From Rhizobium brockwellii (GTDB lineage Bacteria > Pseudomonadota > Alphaproteobacteria > Rhizobiales > Rhizobiaceae): 64,000 nt of DNA. Made by a program: the position numbers and the translations under genes. Below the pieces are notes generated by a model that was given only the letters and a program-made list of their open reading frames with translations, had not been told where the DNA came from and ran no database searches. The stretch lies in the NCBI RefSeq assembly GCF_000769405.2, contig NZ_CP053439.1, positions 868,001 to 932,000 of the forward strand. Direction: 5' to 3'. This document shows positions 1 through 7,267 of this stretch, piece after piece; within the stretch, counting starts at the first letter, position 1, and each line of letters opens with the position of its first letter.

Positions 1-2
1 AA

Positions 3-299
3 TATTTCCTTCATCGATGCTGGGCCGAAGGGCTTTCAAAGGCCAGCCTATCGTTGATGGCAGGCTCCGGCGAGGCGCTGGCGTCGGAAAAGACCTATGT
101 GACGAGGACGTTGCCCCAAGGGGTTATGCGGGGATTGGCTGATATGTTGCTTGGCCAGCCGAGCGGCCTTCTTCGCGCCGTCGCGCTGGGCGCGGGCCTG
201 GCGGCCACTGCGGCCGGCTTCGCTCTCGGCCGGACCCGCGCTGCCCTTACGCGACGGTTCGCGTCCGTTCCTGCTCGCGCTCTCGAACCGGTGGAATAG
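3..299 (+). CDS. Glycosyltransferase, C-terminal tail (partial, 5' end outside window)
   Basis: The reading frame is open from the left edge (first full codon at 3) to TAG at 297-299, so only the last 98 codons of a longer gene are present. The visible start YFLHRCWAEGLSKASLS, then TYVTRTLP and a short hydrophobic stretch near the end, resemble the C-terminal tail of GT2-family glycosyltransferases from rhizobial polysaccharide loci (recognition by eye). A TTG/ATG at 54-59 is internal and probably not the real start. The flippase gene begins 2 bases after the stop, so the two are almost certainly cotranscribed. The catalytic domain is not visible, so substrate cannot be inferred. Confidence 0.6.
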   Translation, partial: YFLHRCWAEGLSKASLSLMAGSGEALASEKTYVTRTLPQGVMRGLADMLLGQPSGLLRAVALGAGLAATAAGFALGRTRAALTRRFASVPARALEPVE

Positions 300-301
300 G
301 C

Positions 302-1681
302 ATGATGACCCTCAGCGCCGCCAGGACTAAGGTCCGCAGCCTCCTGAGGAATCAGGCGGTTTTGCTCCTCAATGCAGGCATGCTGGGGCTTGGAACGTTG
401 ATGACGGCCATTCTCGGCTTCGTCTACTGGTGGTTCGCGGCGCGCTCCTTCTCGGCCGAAGCTGTTGGGCTCGCCGCCGCCGCCATATCGTTGATGAATC
501 TCCTCGCGAATCTCGGTGAAGTCGGTCTCGGACCCTTCCTGATGGGCGAGATAGGCCGTCGGAAGAGAGCAGGCCCCTTTCTGACGGGCGCCCTCCTGGC
601 CTCGTTCAGCGCCTCCATCGTCGTGGGGCTGATCTATCTTGTTATCGCAGCCAGTACATCGACGCAGCTTGGCTCGATCGTCGGTTCCTCCGCGACCGAT
701 CTCTTCTTCGTCGCTGGTTGCGCTCTGACGGCCGTGACCCTCGTGCTCGACCAAGCCCTGGTTGGCCTGCTGCGCAGCAGCCTTCAACTGGCCCGAAATG
801 TCGTCTTCGCCGCCAGCAAGCTTCTTCTACTGATCGCCCTCGGCCTGACACTTGGCCGGGCGGCCAGCGGACTGGCGATCTTCGCCACGTGGTTTACCGG
901 GCAGCTTGTCTCGCTGGTCGTCGTGGCCGGGCTTCTTGTTTATGCCGGCAGGCGCGTTTTCCACCGGCCGGAGATCCGCGCCTTCCGCCCGGTGCTCGGA
1001 CAGGTTTTCGGCCATCATACGCTCAGTATGGCTGTTCAGGCGCCGGCGCTGCTGCTACCCTTCGTCGTCACGGTGATGCTGTCCGCTGAGATCAACGCCG
1101 CCTTCTATGCCGCCTGGACGGTGCTGAACGTCGCGCTTCTAGTTCCTGCGTCACTCGCCTCGGTGTTGTTTGCCATCGCTGTACGGGAGCCGGAGCTATT
1201 TCCTTCGCGCCTGCGCCTATCGCTCGGCTTGTCGATGCTGGTCTGCGCGGCGACCGCCTTGGCGTTCCTCTTCCTGTCGCGCTTCATGCTCTGGATATTC
1301 AATCCGGCCTATGCTGTGATTGCAGGTAATGGCCTCCAGTTTCTTGGCGTCGCCGCTTTCGGAATGGCGTTGAAGTATCATTATCTGGCGGTTCAACGTG
1401 TTCGACGGCGCCTGGGTTTTGCCACGCTCGTTCTGATCGGCGGGGCGGTGCTGGAGATCGTGGCCGCCGCCGGTGGTGCGCAATTCGGGATCGCAGGCAC
1501 AGCCAACTTCTGGGTCATTGCTGTTTCGCTGGAAGGCCTCCTTCTGTGCCCGGCATTGTATTGGGCCACACGGCGCGCTGCGACGCCGTCCACCACCGCG
1601 CCACCAGCAGTTGCCGGTGTCTCGACATACGGCAATTCCCTCGACGAGACAGACCAAATTGGAATTGCGTCACGGGCTTGA
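302..1681 (+). CDS. Polysaccharide flippase-like membrane protein (Wzx/MATE-type)
   Basis: 459 aa, almost entirely hydrophobic, with about 12 predicted membrane segments starting at residue 20 and short charged loops. This is the size and layout of Wzx-type oligosaccharide flippases (MOP superfamily), which move lipid-linked sugar repeat units across the inner membrane. The gene follows a glycosyltransferase tail by 2 bases and precedes a secreted glycoside hydrolase by 16 bases, so a role in exporting a cell-surface polysaccharide is likely. The start is ATG ATG at 302/305. The C-terminal 30 residues are polar and low in complexity. The exact substrate is not shown by the sequence. Confidence 0.8.
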   Translation: MMTLSAARTKVRSLLRNQAVLLLNAGMLGLGTLMTAILGFVYWWFAARSFSAEAVGLAAAAISLMNLLANLGEVGLGPFLMGEIGRRKRAGPFLTGALLASFSASIVVGLIYLVIAASTSTQLGSIVGSSATDLFFVAGCALTAVTLVLDQALVGLLRSSLQLARNVVFAASKLLLLIALGLTLGRAASGLAIFATWFTGQLVSLVVVAGLLVYAGRRVFHRPEIRAFRPVLGQVFGHHTLSMAVQAPALLLPFVVTVMLSAEINAAFYAAWTVLNVALLVPASLASVLFAIAVREPELFPSRLRLSLGLSMLVCAATALAFLFLSRFMLWIFNPAYAVIAGNGLQFLGVAAFGMALKYHYLAVQRVRRRLGFATLVLIGGAVLEIVAAAGGAQFGIAGTANFWVIAVSLEGLLLCPALYWATRRAATPSTTAPPAVAGVSTYGNSLDETDQIGIASRA

Positions 1682-1697
1682 AAGGGAGTTTCTTCGC

Positions 1698-2879
1698 ATG
1701 AGGCGTATTCACCGTTTCCGGAATTTCGCTGTCGGCGCTGCGGCGCTGGCGCTTTTTGGGTCTGCTCAGGTCGGATCTACGGACGCACAGTCATCTGGGC
1801 AGCAATCTTTCGTCACGACGAAAGAGGGGGGCTTCCTACTGGACGGCAAGCCATTTCGCGTGGCCGGCGTAAACAACCATTATCTGACATTTGGCTCGTC
1901 AGGCGAAGTCACCCGCGTGTTGGACGATGCCACGGCAATGGGTGCCAATGTGGTGCGCACGTTCCTGCAACCGGTTATAGGCTCGCTGGACGGCCGGGTG
2001 CCGACGATCTGGAATTCAAAAAGCACGGCCGATTCCAGCAATCTGGGAACCAAGGGCATCTATATGATGAGTTTGGATCCGACGACCAACCGGATGGTTC
2101 CCAACGACGGACCTGACGGCCTGCAAAAGGTCGACTACCTCATCGCGGAAGCGGCGAAGCGCAAGCTTAAGCTGATCCTCGCATTCGTCGATTTCTGGGC
2201 CTACACGGGCGGCGCCCAGCAGATGAACGCCTGGTACGGGAGTTCGGACAAATACACCTTTTTTGCCGCTGATCCGCGAACCCGACGCGATTACAAGGAA
2301 TGGGTTCGGCATGTTCTGTCGCGCGTCAACACGATTACTGGTGTCCGCTATTCCGATGACCCCACCATATTTGCCTGGGATCTGGCCAACGAACCTGACA
2401 TCCATCCCATACCGCTCCTTCATGACTGGGTGTCGGAAATGTCAGCCTATGTCAAATCCCTGGCACCGAAACAGCTCGTAACGACAGGCCATGGGAACAT
2501 GGATCAGAAGCTGGCGGATATGAACATTTCGAGCGTCGATTTCGGCACATGGCATGGCTACCCATCCTACGCCAAAATGAGCCATTCCGATTTCGATGCC
2601 CGCATTCGCGAATACTGCGCGATCGGGCGAAATATCGGAAAACCGGTGATCCTGGAGGAATTTGGAATTCCGCGATCCGATGTCGATCAGGCAAACGCCT
2701 ATGGAACTTGGCTGAACACGATCGCCGCCTCGGATTGCGGAGGCTGGGTGGTCTGGCGGCTCACCAGCACACAGGACTCGGGCCTCTATCCTGAGGACGA
2801 CTACGACAAATTCGACATCCATAACGATGGAAGCCCTGCTTGGCAGGCTCTGCGCGACGCCGCCCTCAAGCTTCAATAA
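1698..2879 (+). CDS. Secreted glycoside hydrolase family 5-like (cellulase/mannanase fold)
   Basis: 393 aa from ATG 1698, preceded by GAAAGGGAG; the frame extends further upstream but overlaps the flippase. Residues 1-30 form a basic plus hydrophobic export signal ending near AQS. The barrel carries WDLANEP with acid/base glutamate E232 and ILEEFG with nucleophile candidates E320/E321, the two landmarks of GH5 retaining beta-glycosidases, closest by eye to mannan endo-1,4-beta-mannosidases. It probably trims or releases the polysaccharide made by the upstream glycosyltransferase and flippase, acting in the periplasm or outside. Substrate (glucan or mannan) is an inference. Confidence 0.8.
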   Translation: MRRIHRFRNFAVGAAALALFGSAQVGSTDAQSSGQQSFVTTKEGGFLLDGKPFRVAGVNNHYLTFGSSGEVTRVLDDATAMGANVVRTFLQPVIGSLDGRVPTIWNSKSTADSSNLGTKGIYMMSLDPTTNRMVPNDGPDGLQKVDYLIAEAAKRKLKLILAFVDFWAYTGGAQQMNAWYGSSDKYTFFAADPRTRRDYKEWVRHVLSRVNTITGVRYSDDPTIFAWDLANEPDIHPIPLLHDWVSEMSAYVKSLAPKQLVTTGHGNMDQKLADMNISSVDFGTWHGYPSYAKMSHSDFDARIREYCAIGRNIGKPVILEEFGIPRSDVDQANAYGTWLNTIAASDCGGWVVWRLTSTQDSGLYPEDDYDKFDIHNDGSPAWQALRDAALKLQ

Positions 2880-2918
2880 TCAGGGGCCACCGGACCCATT
2901 CCGCCGTTCAGCATTAAA

Positions 2919-3021
2919 GCATGTCGCGCAAAAGTGTGCCGCGGTTTTGCGACAACGGCATGCGTAAAAACAACGACCTAAAGCGCGAGGAGCGAATCTG
3001 AAAGATCGCGACGCGCTTTAG
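2919..3021. repeat. Two-hairpin intergenic mosaic element, copy 1
   Basis: The first palindrome has GCATG arms at 2919 and 2958 around the core AAAAGTGTGCCGCGGTTTT. The second pairs CTAAAGCG at 2978-2985 with CGCTTTAG at 3014-3021. The same two-part architecture occurs at 25854, 25961 and 40665 and inside the gene at 11584. It resembles the Rhizobium-specific intergenic mosaic elements (RIME) described in rhizobia. The rest of the 2880-3433 gap shows only a dyad at 3207-3224. Confidence 0.75.
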
Positions 3022-3206
3022 TCGTCTTGAACGATGGATCGGGTACGGCACCGGCTGTTGCCATTCGATTTGATGGCTGCCAACAACATGTGGCATATCG
3101 CTCGAAGGCGGAAACCGATTTCAAGACGAAAACATGCGTGACACGATGATCGGAAGCGCGCCTGCGAACCGGGATGGTTGCGCGAACGAACAAGTTATAG
3201 CGATCT

Positions 3207-3224
3207 CAACACGCCAGAGTGTTG
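3207..3224. promoter_or_regulatory. Inverted repeat CAACAC-N6-GTGTTG
   Basis: Perfect 6-bp arms with a 6-base centre in the gap before the hypothetical gene at 3434. There is no T-run, so it is more likely an operator than a terminator. No cognate regulator is evident nearby. Confidence 0.35.
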
Positions 3225-3433
3225 GCCTAAATCTTCCATATTTTCTTGCAATCTAAGCGGGGTCTCTAGCTTCGCCAAATATTCGCGGTATATCCAGGAT
3301 ATCGGGGATAAACTGGAGATTTTCGAAGGTGGGCAGTTGGTAATATGGACAATGCGGACTGCTCGCTCCCAGAAGCGGTATCGTATATTGAATCATCATC
3401 GGGCTATCCCGATTCGAAAGAGGGATTTCGGCA

Positions 3434-3937
3434 GTGAACTCTTCACGCTTTCTCCATTCAATCGTCGAAGCCGAATCCCATGATACACGCTTGAATTTCG
3501 CCCGCGCCGCGATTTTTCAGCTTTATAGTGCTTGCCTGCCAACCGGTTCTGCGCCGGCTCAGTTTTCCGTCAAACTCTCTCTATCGGAAGAAGAAGTGGT
3601 CACACTTGTCGTGCGGCCGTTCGTCAATAAGGTCGAAGCGCTTGGCGGGCTTGTAAAATCCCTGTTTTCGACAAATGCGGAAACCGTACTGCGAGCCCTG
3701 CCATGCAGGGTGGAGGATAAGGTTGGATCCGGCATTGGATTGATACTTTTCGTGGACGATGAGCCGATGATTACCATCGGATCTCTTGCAGATGATAGCG
3801 GACTATTTCTTCGCCAGATCGAGCCCGCATCCAGGAATACGTCCGGGGTTGCCACAATCGGTGCGGTGGTAGGCCAACGACTTGCCAGTGTGGTTCCTAT
3901 TCCGACTGGATCTCTCGATCTGCGTAAGCCGAAATAA
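3434..3937 (+). CDS. Hypothetical protein, 167 aa
   Basis: Not recognised. GTG start at 3434 with AAAGAGGG about 10 bases upstream. The protein has no signal peptide or membrane segment. It has an N-terminal helical half (residues 1-45) and a mixed alpha/beta body with hydrophobic strands such as GLILFVDD around residue 103. Base composition is less GC-rich than in neighbouring genes, hinting at later acquisition. It stands alone: upstream is a mosaic repeat and it converges with the oxidoreductase gene ending at 3952. The start and reality of the gene are moderately supported by length, RBS and lack of a better frame. Confidence 0.5.
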   Translation: MNSSRFLHSIVEAESHDTRLNFARAAIFQLYSACLPTGSAPAQFSVKLSLSEEEVVTLVVRPFVNKVEALGGLVKSLFSTNAETVLRALPCRVEDKVGSGIGLILFVDDEPMITIGSLADDSGLFLRQIEPASRNTSGVATIGAVVGQRLASVVPIPTGSLDLRKPK

Positions 3938-3951
3938 CGGACTCTGGCCAA

Positions 3952-4926
3952 TCAAGGGATCAGCAGGATACTGCCCGCCGAGCGTCCGGATTCCATCTCT
4001 TCATGCGCCTTGGCAACATCGGCCAAACGATATTCGGCACCGATCTGCGAAACGATCCCTGTTTCCATCGCCCCGACGGCAGCCAGAGCAGCCTCGCGAT
4101 ACTGTCCGATGTCAGCGCACCAGGCCATGATGCTCGGATGGCATAGCGCCTTGCCCGGGCGAAGTTCCTCGACAGGCACCGGTGGAATGGCACCGGCGGC
4201 TTGGCCGATGGTGACAGCCATGCCGAATGGGCGGACAGAGCGTATGCTTTTGAGAAGCGTGTCGCCGCCGATCCCGTCATAGGCGACGTCGACACCAAGC
4301 CCGTTCGTCAGCCGCTTCACGTCCGCGACGATATCGGCGTCTCGTCCGACAATAAGGTGATCGGCTCCATAAGATGCGGCGAGTGCGGCCTTTTCGGAAG
4401 AGCCGACCGTCCCGATCACCGTGGCATCGAGCGATCTGGCCCAACGCACGAGGATGCTCCCGAGCCCGCCCGCAGCCGCATGGATCAGAACCTGGGTTCC
4501 TGCGCCCACATCATAGGTCTTTTTCAGCAGCATATAGGCGGTCATGCCTTTGAGCAGCGAACTCGCTGCCGTTTTCGCCGAAACGGCATCCGGAAGCTTG
4601 ATCGCCCGTTCAGCGGCAATATTCCTGGTGGAGCGATAGGCTCCAACCGGAGGCCCGGCATAGGCAACACGGTCGCCTTTTTGGAAGATGGAGACGCCGG
4701 GACCGACGTCGTTGACGATGCCCGCCGCCTCGGCGCCGATCACCGAGGGATAGGAAGGCATGGGATAGAGGCCCTTGCGGTGATAGACGTCGAGAAAGTT
4801 GGTTCCGATCGCCTGATGACGGATTTGTATCTCGCCATGACCGGGAGGTTCACACTGGTGATGCTCCTCAACATGGAACTGGGTGGTATCACCGGGGGCG
4901 TTCAGCCATATGATTTGGTCGGTCAT
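3952..4926 (-). CDS. NADPH:quinone oxidoreductase-like, zinc-independent MDR family
   Basis: 324 aa from ATG at 4926-4924, chosen because GGAG lies just upstream (on the minus strand) and the protein begins MTDQIIWLN; the frame extends upstream through the divergent promoter. The N-terminal GroES-like domain has GTNFLDVYHRKGLYPM and the Rossmann domain has HAAAGGLGS, typical of quinone reductase (QOR) proteins that reduce quinones with NADPH. The cysteine ligands of zinc alcohol dehydrogenases are absent. It is divergent from a LysR regulator, and a 7-bp dyad lies between them, so LysR control is likely. Confidence 0.85.
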   Translation of the reverse strand: MTDQIIWLNAPGDTTQFHVEEHHQCEPPGHGEIQIRHQAIGTNFLDVYHRKGLYPMPSYPSVIGAEAAGIVNDVGPGVSIFQKGDRVAYAGPPVGAYRSTRNIAAERAIKLPDAVSAKTAASSLLKGMTAYMLLKKTYDVGAGTQVLIHAAAGGLGSILVRWARSLDATVIGTVGSSEKAALAASYGADHLIVGRDADIVADVKRLTNGLGVDVAYDGIGGDTLLKSIRSVRPFGMAVTIGQAAGAIPPVPVEELRPGKALCHPSIMAWCADIGQYREAALAAVGAMETGIVSQIGAEYRLADVAKAHEEMESGRSAGSILLIP

Positions 4927-4970
4927 CTCTCGTGCTCCTTCATAGGCACAAATTAGGCGATGGCATGGTG

Positions 4971-4995
4971 TGTGAAAATTCTCTATTGTTTCACA
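4971..4995. promoter_or_regulatory. LysR-type operator TGTGAAA-N11-TTTCACA
   Basis: Perfect 7-bp inverted repeat with 11-base centre in the qor/LysR intergenic region, fitting the T-N11-A rule for LysR-type regulators. It abuts the proposed LysR start at 4996, as expected for autoregulation combined with control of the divergent oxidoreductase. Confidence 0.65.
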
Positions 4996-5862
4996 ATGAT
5001 TGGGAAAGAATTCACAAAGCTCGACTGGGACGACCTTCGGCATTTCCTGGCGCTCGCGCAGTCGGGGACGTTGCTTGGTGCCGCAAAGCAGCTCGGCGTC
5101 GAACACGCGACGATCAGTCGGCGGGTTTCGTCGCTTGAAGCCAGTCTCGGACGCAAGCTGGTCGACCGCCGCGGAAGGCGCATCATTTTAACCTCGGACG
5201 GAGAGCAGGTTGCCAGGCACGCCGCTCTTGTCGCGGCGCAGACTGCGGCAATCGAGCAGCTTGGCCGCAGCAGCGCCACGGAATTGCATGGCCATGTCAG
5301 GATCAGCGCGCCTCCCGCTCTCTCAAGCGTGCTGCTGGCAAAGCCGATCGCGACCGTCAGGCGATCCCATCCGGGCGTTGAGATCACGCTTGTCGGAGAA
5401 AAGCGCCTCGCATCCCTGAACAGACGAGAGGCCGATATCGCCGTGCGAATGTCGCGTCCCGAGGACGGCGATTACGCCATCGTCAAGCTCGGCGCGACAA
5501 GCTTCCATCTCTACGCATCAAAGACCTATCTCGAAACGGTTTCCCCGTCGGACTGGACCTTCATCGGTTACGACGAAACCATGAACGCCTCACCGCAACA
5601 GCTGCGGCTAATCGAACTCGCCGCTGGCCGGCCGATCGCCGTGAGATCATCCGTTCTGGAGTTTCAGGCCGCAACCGCAAGCCTTGGCGCCGGTGTCGTC
5701 ATGCTCCCCGATTTCGCCGTCCTTGACACCAGCGGTCTCCAGCGCATTGAGACCGAACATCTTTTGACAAGAGAGGTCTGGCTGGTTGTCCATTCTGACA
5801 TCAAGGACGTCCCTTCCGTCCGCGTCGTCGTCGATGCGCTGAAGAATGCTCTGGGGAAGTAG
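4996..5862 (+). CDS. LysR-family transcriptional regulator
   Basis: 288 aa from ATG 4996. The N-terminal winged helix-turn-helix spans about residues 5-65 (LAQSGTLLGAAKQLGVEHATISRRVSSLE), followed by a substrate-binding domain of the LysR type from about residue 90. An in-frame ATG at 4960 would add 12 residues and place the operator inside the gene. No clear RBS precedes 4996, so the start is uncertain. Divergent from the quinone oxidoreductase, which is the most likely target; the inducer is unknown. Confidence 0.85.
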   Translation: MIGKEFTKLDWDDLRHFLALAQSGTLLGAAKQLGVEHATISRRVSSLEASLGRKLVDRRGRRIILTSDGEQVARHAALVAAQTAAIEQLGRSSATELHGHVRISAPPALSSVLLAKPIATVRRSHPGVEITLVGEKRLASLNRREADIAVRMSRPEDGDYAIVKLGATSFHLYASKTYLETVSPSDWTFIGYDETMNASPQQLRLIELAAGRPIAVRSSVLEFQAATASLGAGVVMLPDFAVLDTSGLQRIETEHLLTREVWLVVHSDIKDVPSVRVVVDALKNALGK

Positions 5863-6010
5863 TCCGCTGGAGCCGCAAAGGACCAGAGGCAGCCATTGAA
5901 CTGGTCGCAGTCCGGCAGAGTTCCTCTCAGGATCGCGTCTATTGCCGTCATTGATATCTCAGCCACTGTTGGCTTTAGTTGGTCGCCACATCTTCAAGCG
6001 GGAGGAGAAC

Positions 6011-6403
6011 ATGCCAGTCGAAGCCATACGAACAGGTGGATGCCTGTGCGGTGCAGTGCGTTATGAGGTCTGGGGCGAGCCCTATCAGTCAGGGTTGTGC
6101 CACTGCAAGACGTGTAGAAAGATCACGGGCTCCGCTTTCTCCGCAACGGCAAATTGGCATCGTCGGCAATTCCAGATGTCCGGCGAAATCAGCACTTTCG
6201 ATAAAAGGTCCTTCTGCCCTGTCTGTGGTTCTCGGCTCTTCTTTCTCTTCGATGGCGGCGTGGAAGTATTTCTGGGGACGCTTGATGAAGCTCCTTACGC
6301 TATCAGCCCGATGGTCGAAGTGTGGAACATTCGACGTGAACCTTGGCTCGGCCCGGTCGTCGGAGCTGCGCTTCACGAAGGAAATGAGATCGCTTCGGAA
6401 TAG
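6011..6403 (+). CDS. GFA-family (CENP-V/GFA domain) zinc protein
   Basis: 130 aa, ATG at 6011 with GGGAGGAG 6 bases upstream. The conserved ligands are C11-x-C13, CHCKTC at 30-35 and CPVCGS near 70, which bind zinc in the glutathione-dependent formaldehyde-activating (GFA) fold. Such proteins are mostly uncharacterised and often annotated as aldehyde-activating enzymes; catalysis here is not proven. A second GFA gene lies convergently at 6524-6925. No shared promoter. Confidence 0.85.
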   Translation: MPVEAIRTGGCLCGAVRYEVWGEPYQSGLCHCKTCRKITGSAFSATANWHRRQFQMSGEISTFDKRSFCPVCGSRLFFLFDGGVEVFLGTLDEAPYAISPMVEVWNIRREPWLGPVVGAALHEGNEIASE

Positions 6404-6523
6404 GCGGATTAAGCAGAGCCAAAGCCTATACCGCTGGACATCGCCCTCTGCGCCGGGCACCGCTTTCGGCCGAGAGAGGCCGGAATGCGCCATGAGGAAC
6501 TGACCTCCGCACTGCTTGGTCGA

Positions 6524-6925
6524 TCACCCCACCGAACCTTGAAAGTGCTCTACCGCTTCGTCCAGCTGCACCCAATGATGTTTCGATTGTTCGAAGACTG
6601 ATAGGGCGGGCGGCGCGAAGGCCGGGTCGGCAAGGGAGCCGACCGCCACCCCGATCCAGGATGGCGCAGCATCGGCCTTCCAATAGACGGTCGAGCCGCA
6701 TGTTGGGCAAAAATGCATTCGGACCTTGCGACCGCTCTCGGCAGTGCGCATGAATTCTGTAGATGTTCCGGATATTTCGACACAGCCGATCGCGTAGAAA
6801 GCATTTGCGCTGAACGGCGCACCCGTTCTGCGCTGGCAAGCCAAACAGTGACACAGCGCAGTCAATTGTGGCGGCTCGCGGAGCATCAGTCTCAGAGCAC
6901 CGCAGGCGCATTGGGCACTGGCCAT
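6524..6925 (-). CDS. GFA-family (CENP-V/GFA domain) zinc protein
   Basis: 133 aa from ATG at 6925-6923, preceded on the minus strand by GGGAGGAG. CACGAL, CHCLAC and CPTCGS supply the usual zinc cysteines. It is a distant paralogue of the convergent gene ending at 6403 and shares the same fold, not close identity. Function is unknown beyond the family association with glutathione-linked aldehyde handling. The 341 bp upstream (6926-7266) hold no gene, only the hairpin and heptamer repeat next to cysN. Confidence 0.85.
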   Translation of the reverse strand: MASAQCACGALRLMLREPPQLTALCHCLACQRRTGAPFSANAFYAIGCVEISGTSTEFMRTAESGRKVRMHFCPTCGSTVYWKADAAPSWIGVAVGSLADPAFAPPALSVFEQSKHHWVQLDEAVEHFQGSVG

Positions 6926-7221
6926 GGAAACTCCTCCCGCTTGCACGGTGAACTTGCGTTGATTGAGGGCTGGAAGCGCAGGCCCGAACCGCAAATCGTA
7001 GGGTGGGCGACGCGAAGGGGCTGAGACCTGATATAATTTCAGGCTCACAGAAGCTGAAATGTAGATCGCGGAAATGCCGAAGTCCAGAGGAAAGCCATCT
7101 GACCGCTTCGGGCCGGAAGCGGATGCGGAGCCCCGATCGCACGGTCTCAGGTTCTGATCGGTTCTTTGCCGTTCGGCAGGGAACCCGCCAGCCCTGTAGC
7201 CAGCGGATTCGGCTGCGGTGA

Positions 7222-7267
7222 GGGGCCAGTCATGCTGGCCCCTTATCCCTTATCCCTTATCCCTTGT
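7222..7267. repeat. Hairpin plus CCCTTAT heptamer repeat downstream of cysN
   Basis: A perfect 8-bp stem, GGGGCCAG/CTGGCCCC with a 5-base loop (7222-7242), is followed by CCCTTAT at 7240, 7247 and 7254 and CCCTTGT at 7261. The array runs into the cysN stop codon. It probably helps end the cys transcript, though no strong U-run is present on the minus strand. The heptamers are a possible slippage site. Confidence 0.55.

Noticed and set aside
95..787. 230-aa ORF on the minus strand
   Set aside because: Antisense to the flippase gene, with low-complexity Arg/Ala/Gly-rich translation typical of shadow frames in GC-rich DNA.
3178..3483. 101-aa ORF upstream of the 3434 gene
   Set aside because: No RBS, overlaps the dyad and the start of the next gene, and the translation has no recognisable feature.
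5942..6010. Earlier start for the first GFA gene
   Set aside because: ATG 6011 has a strong GGGAGGAG RBS and begins directly at the family's N-terminus; the upstream extension has none.
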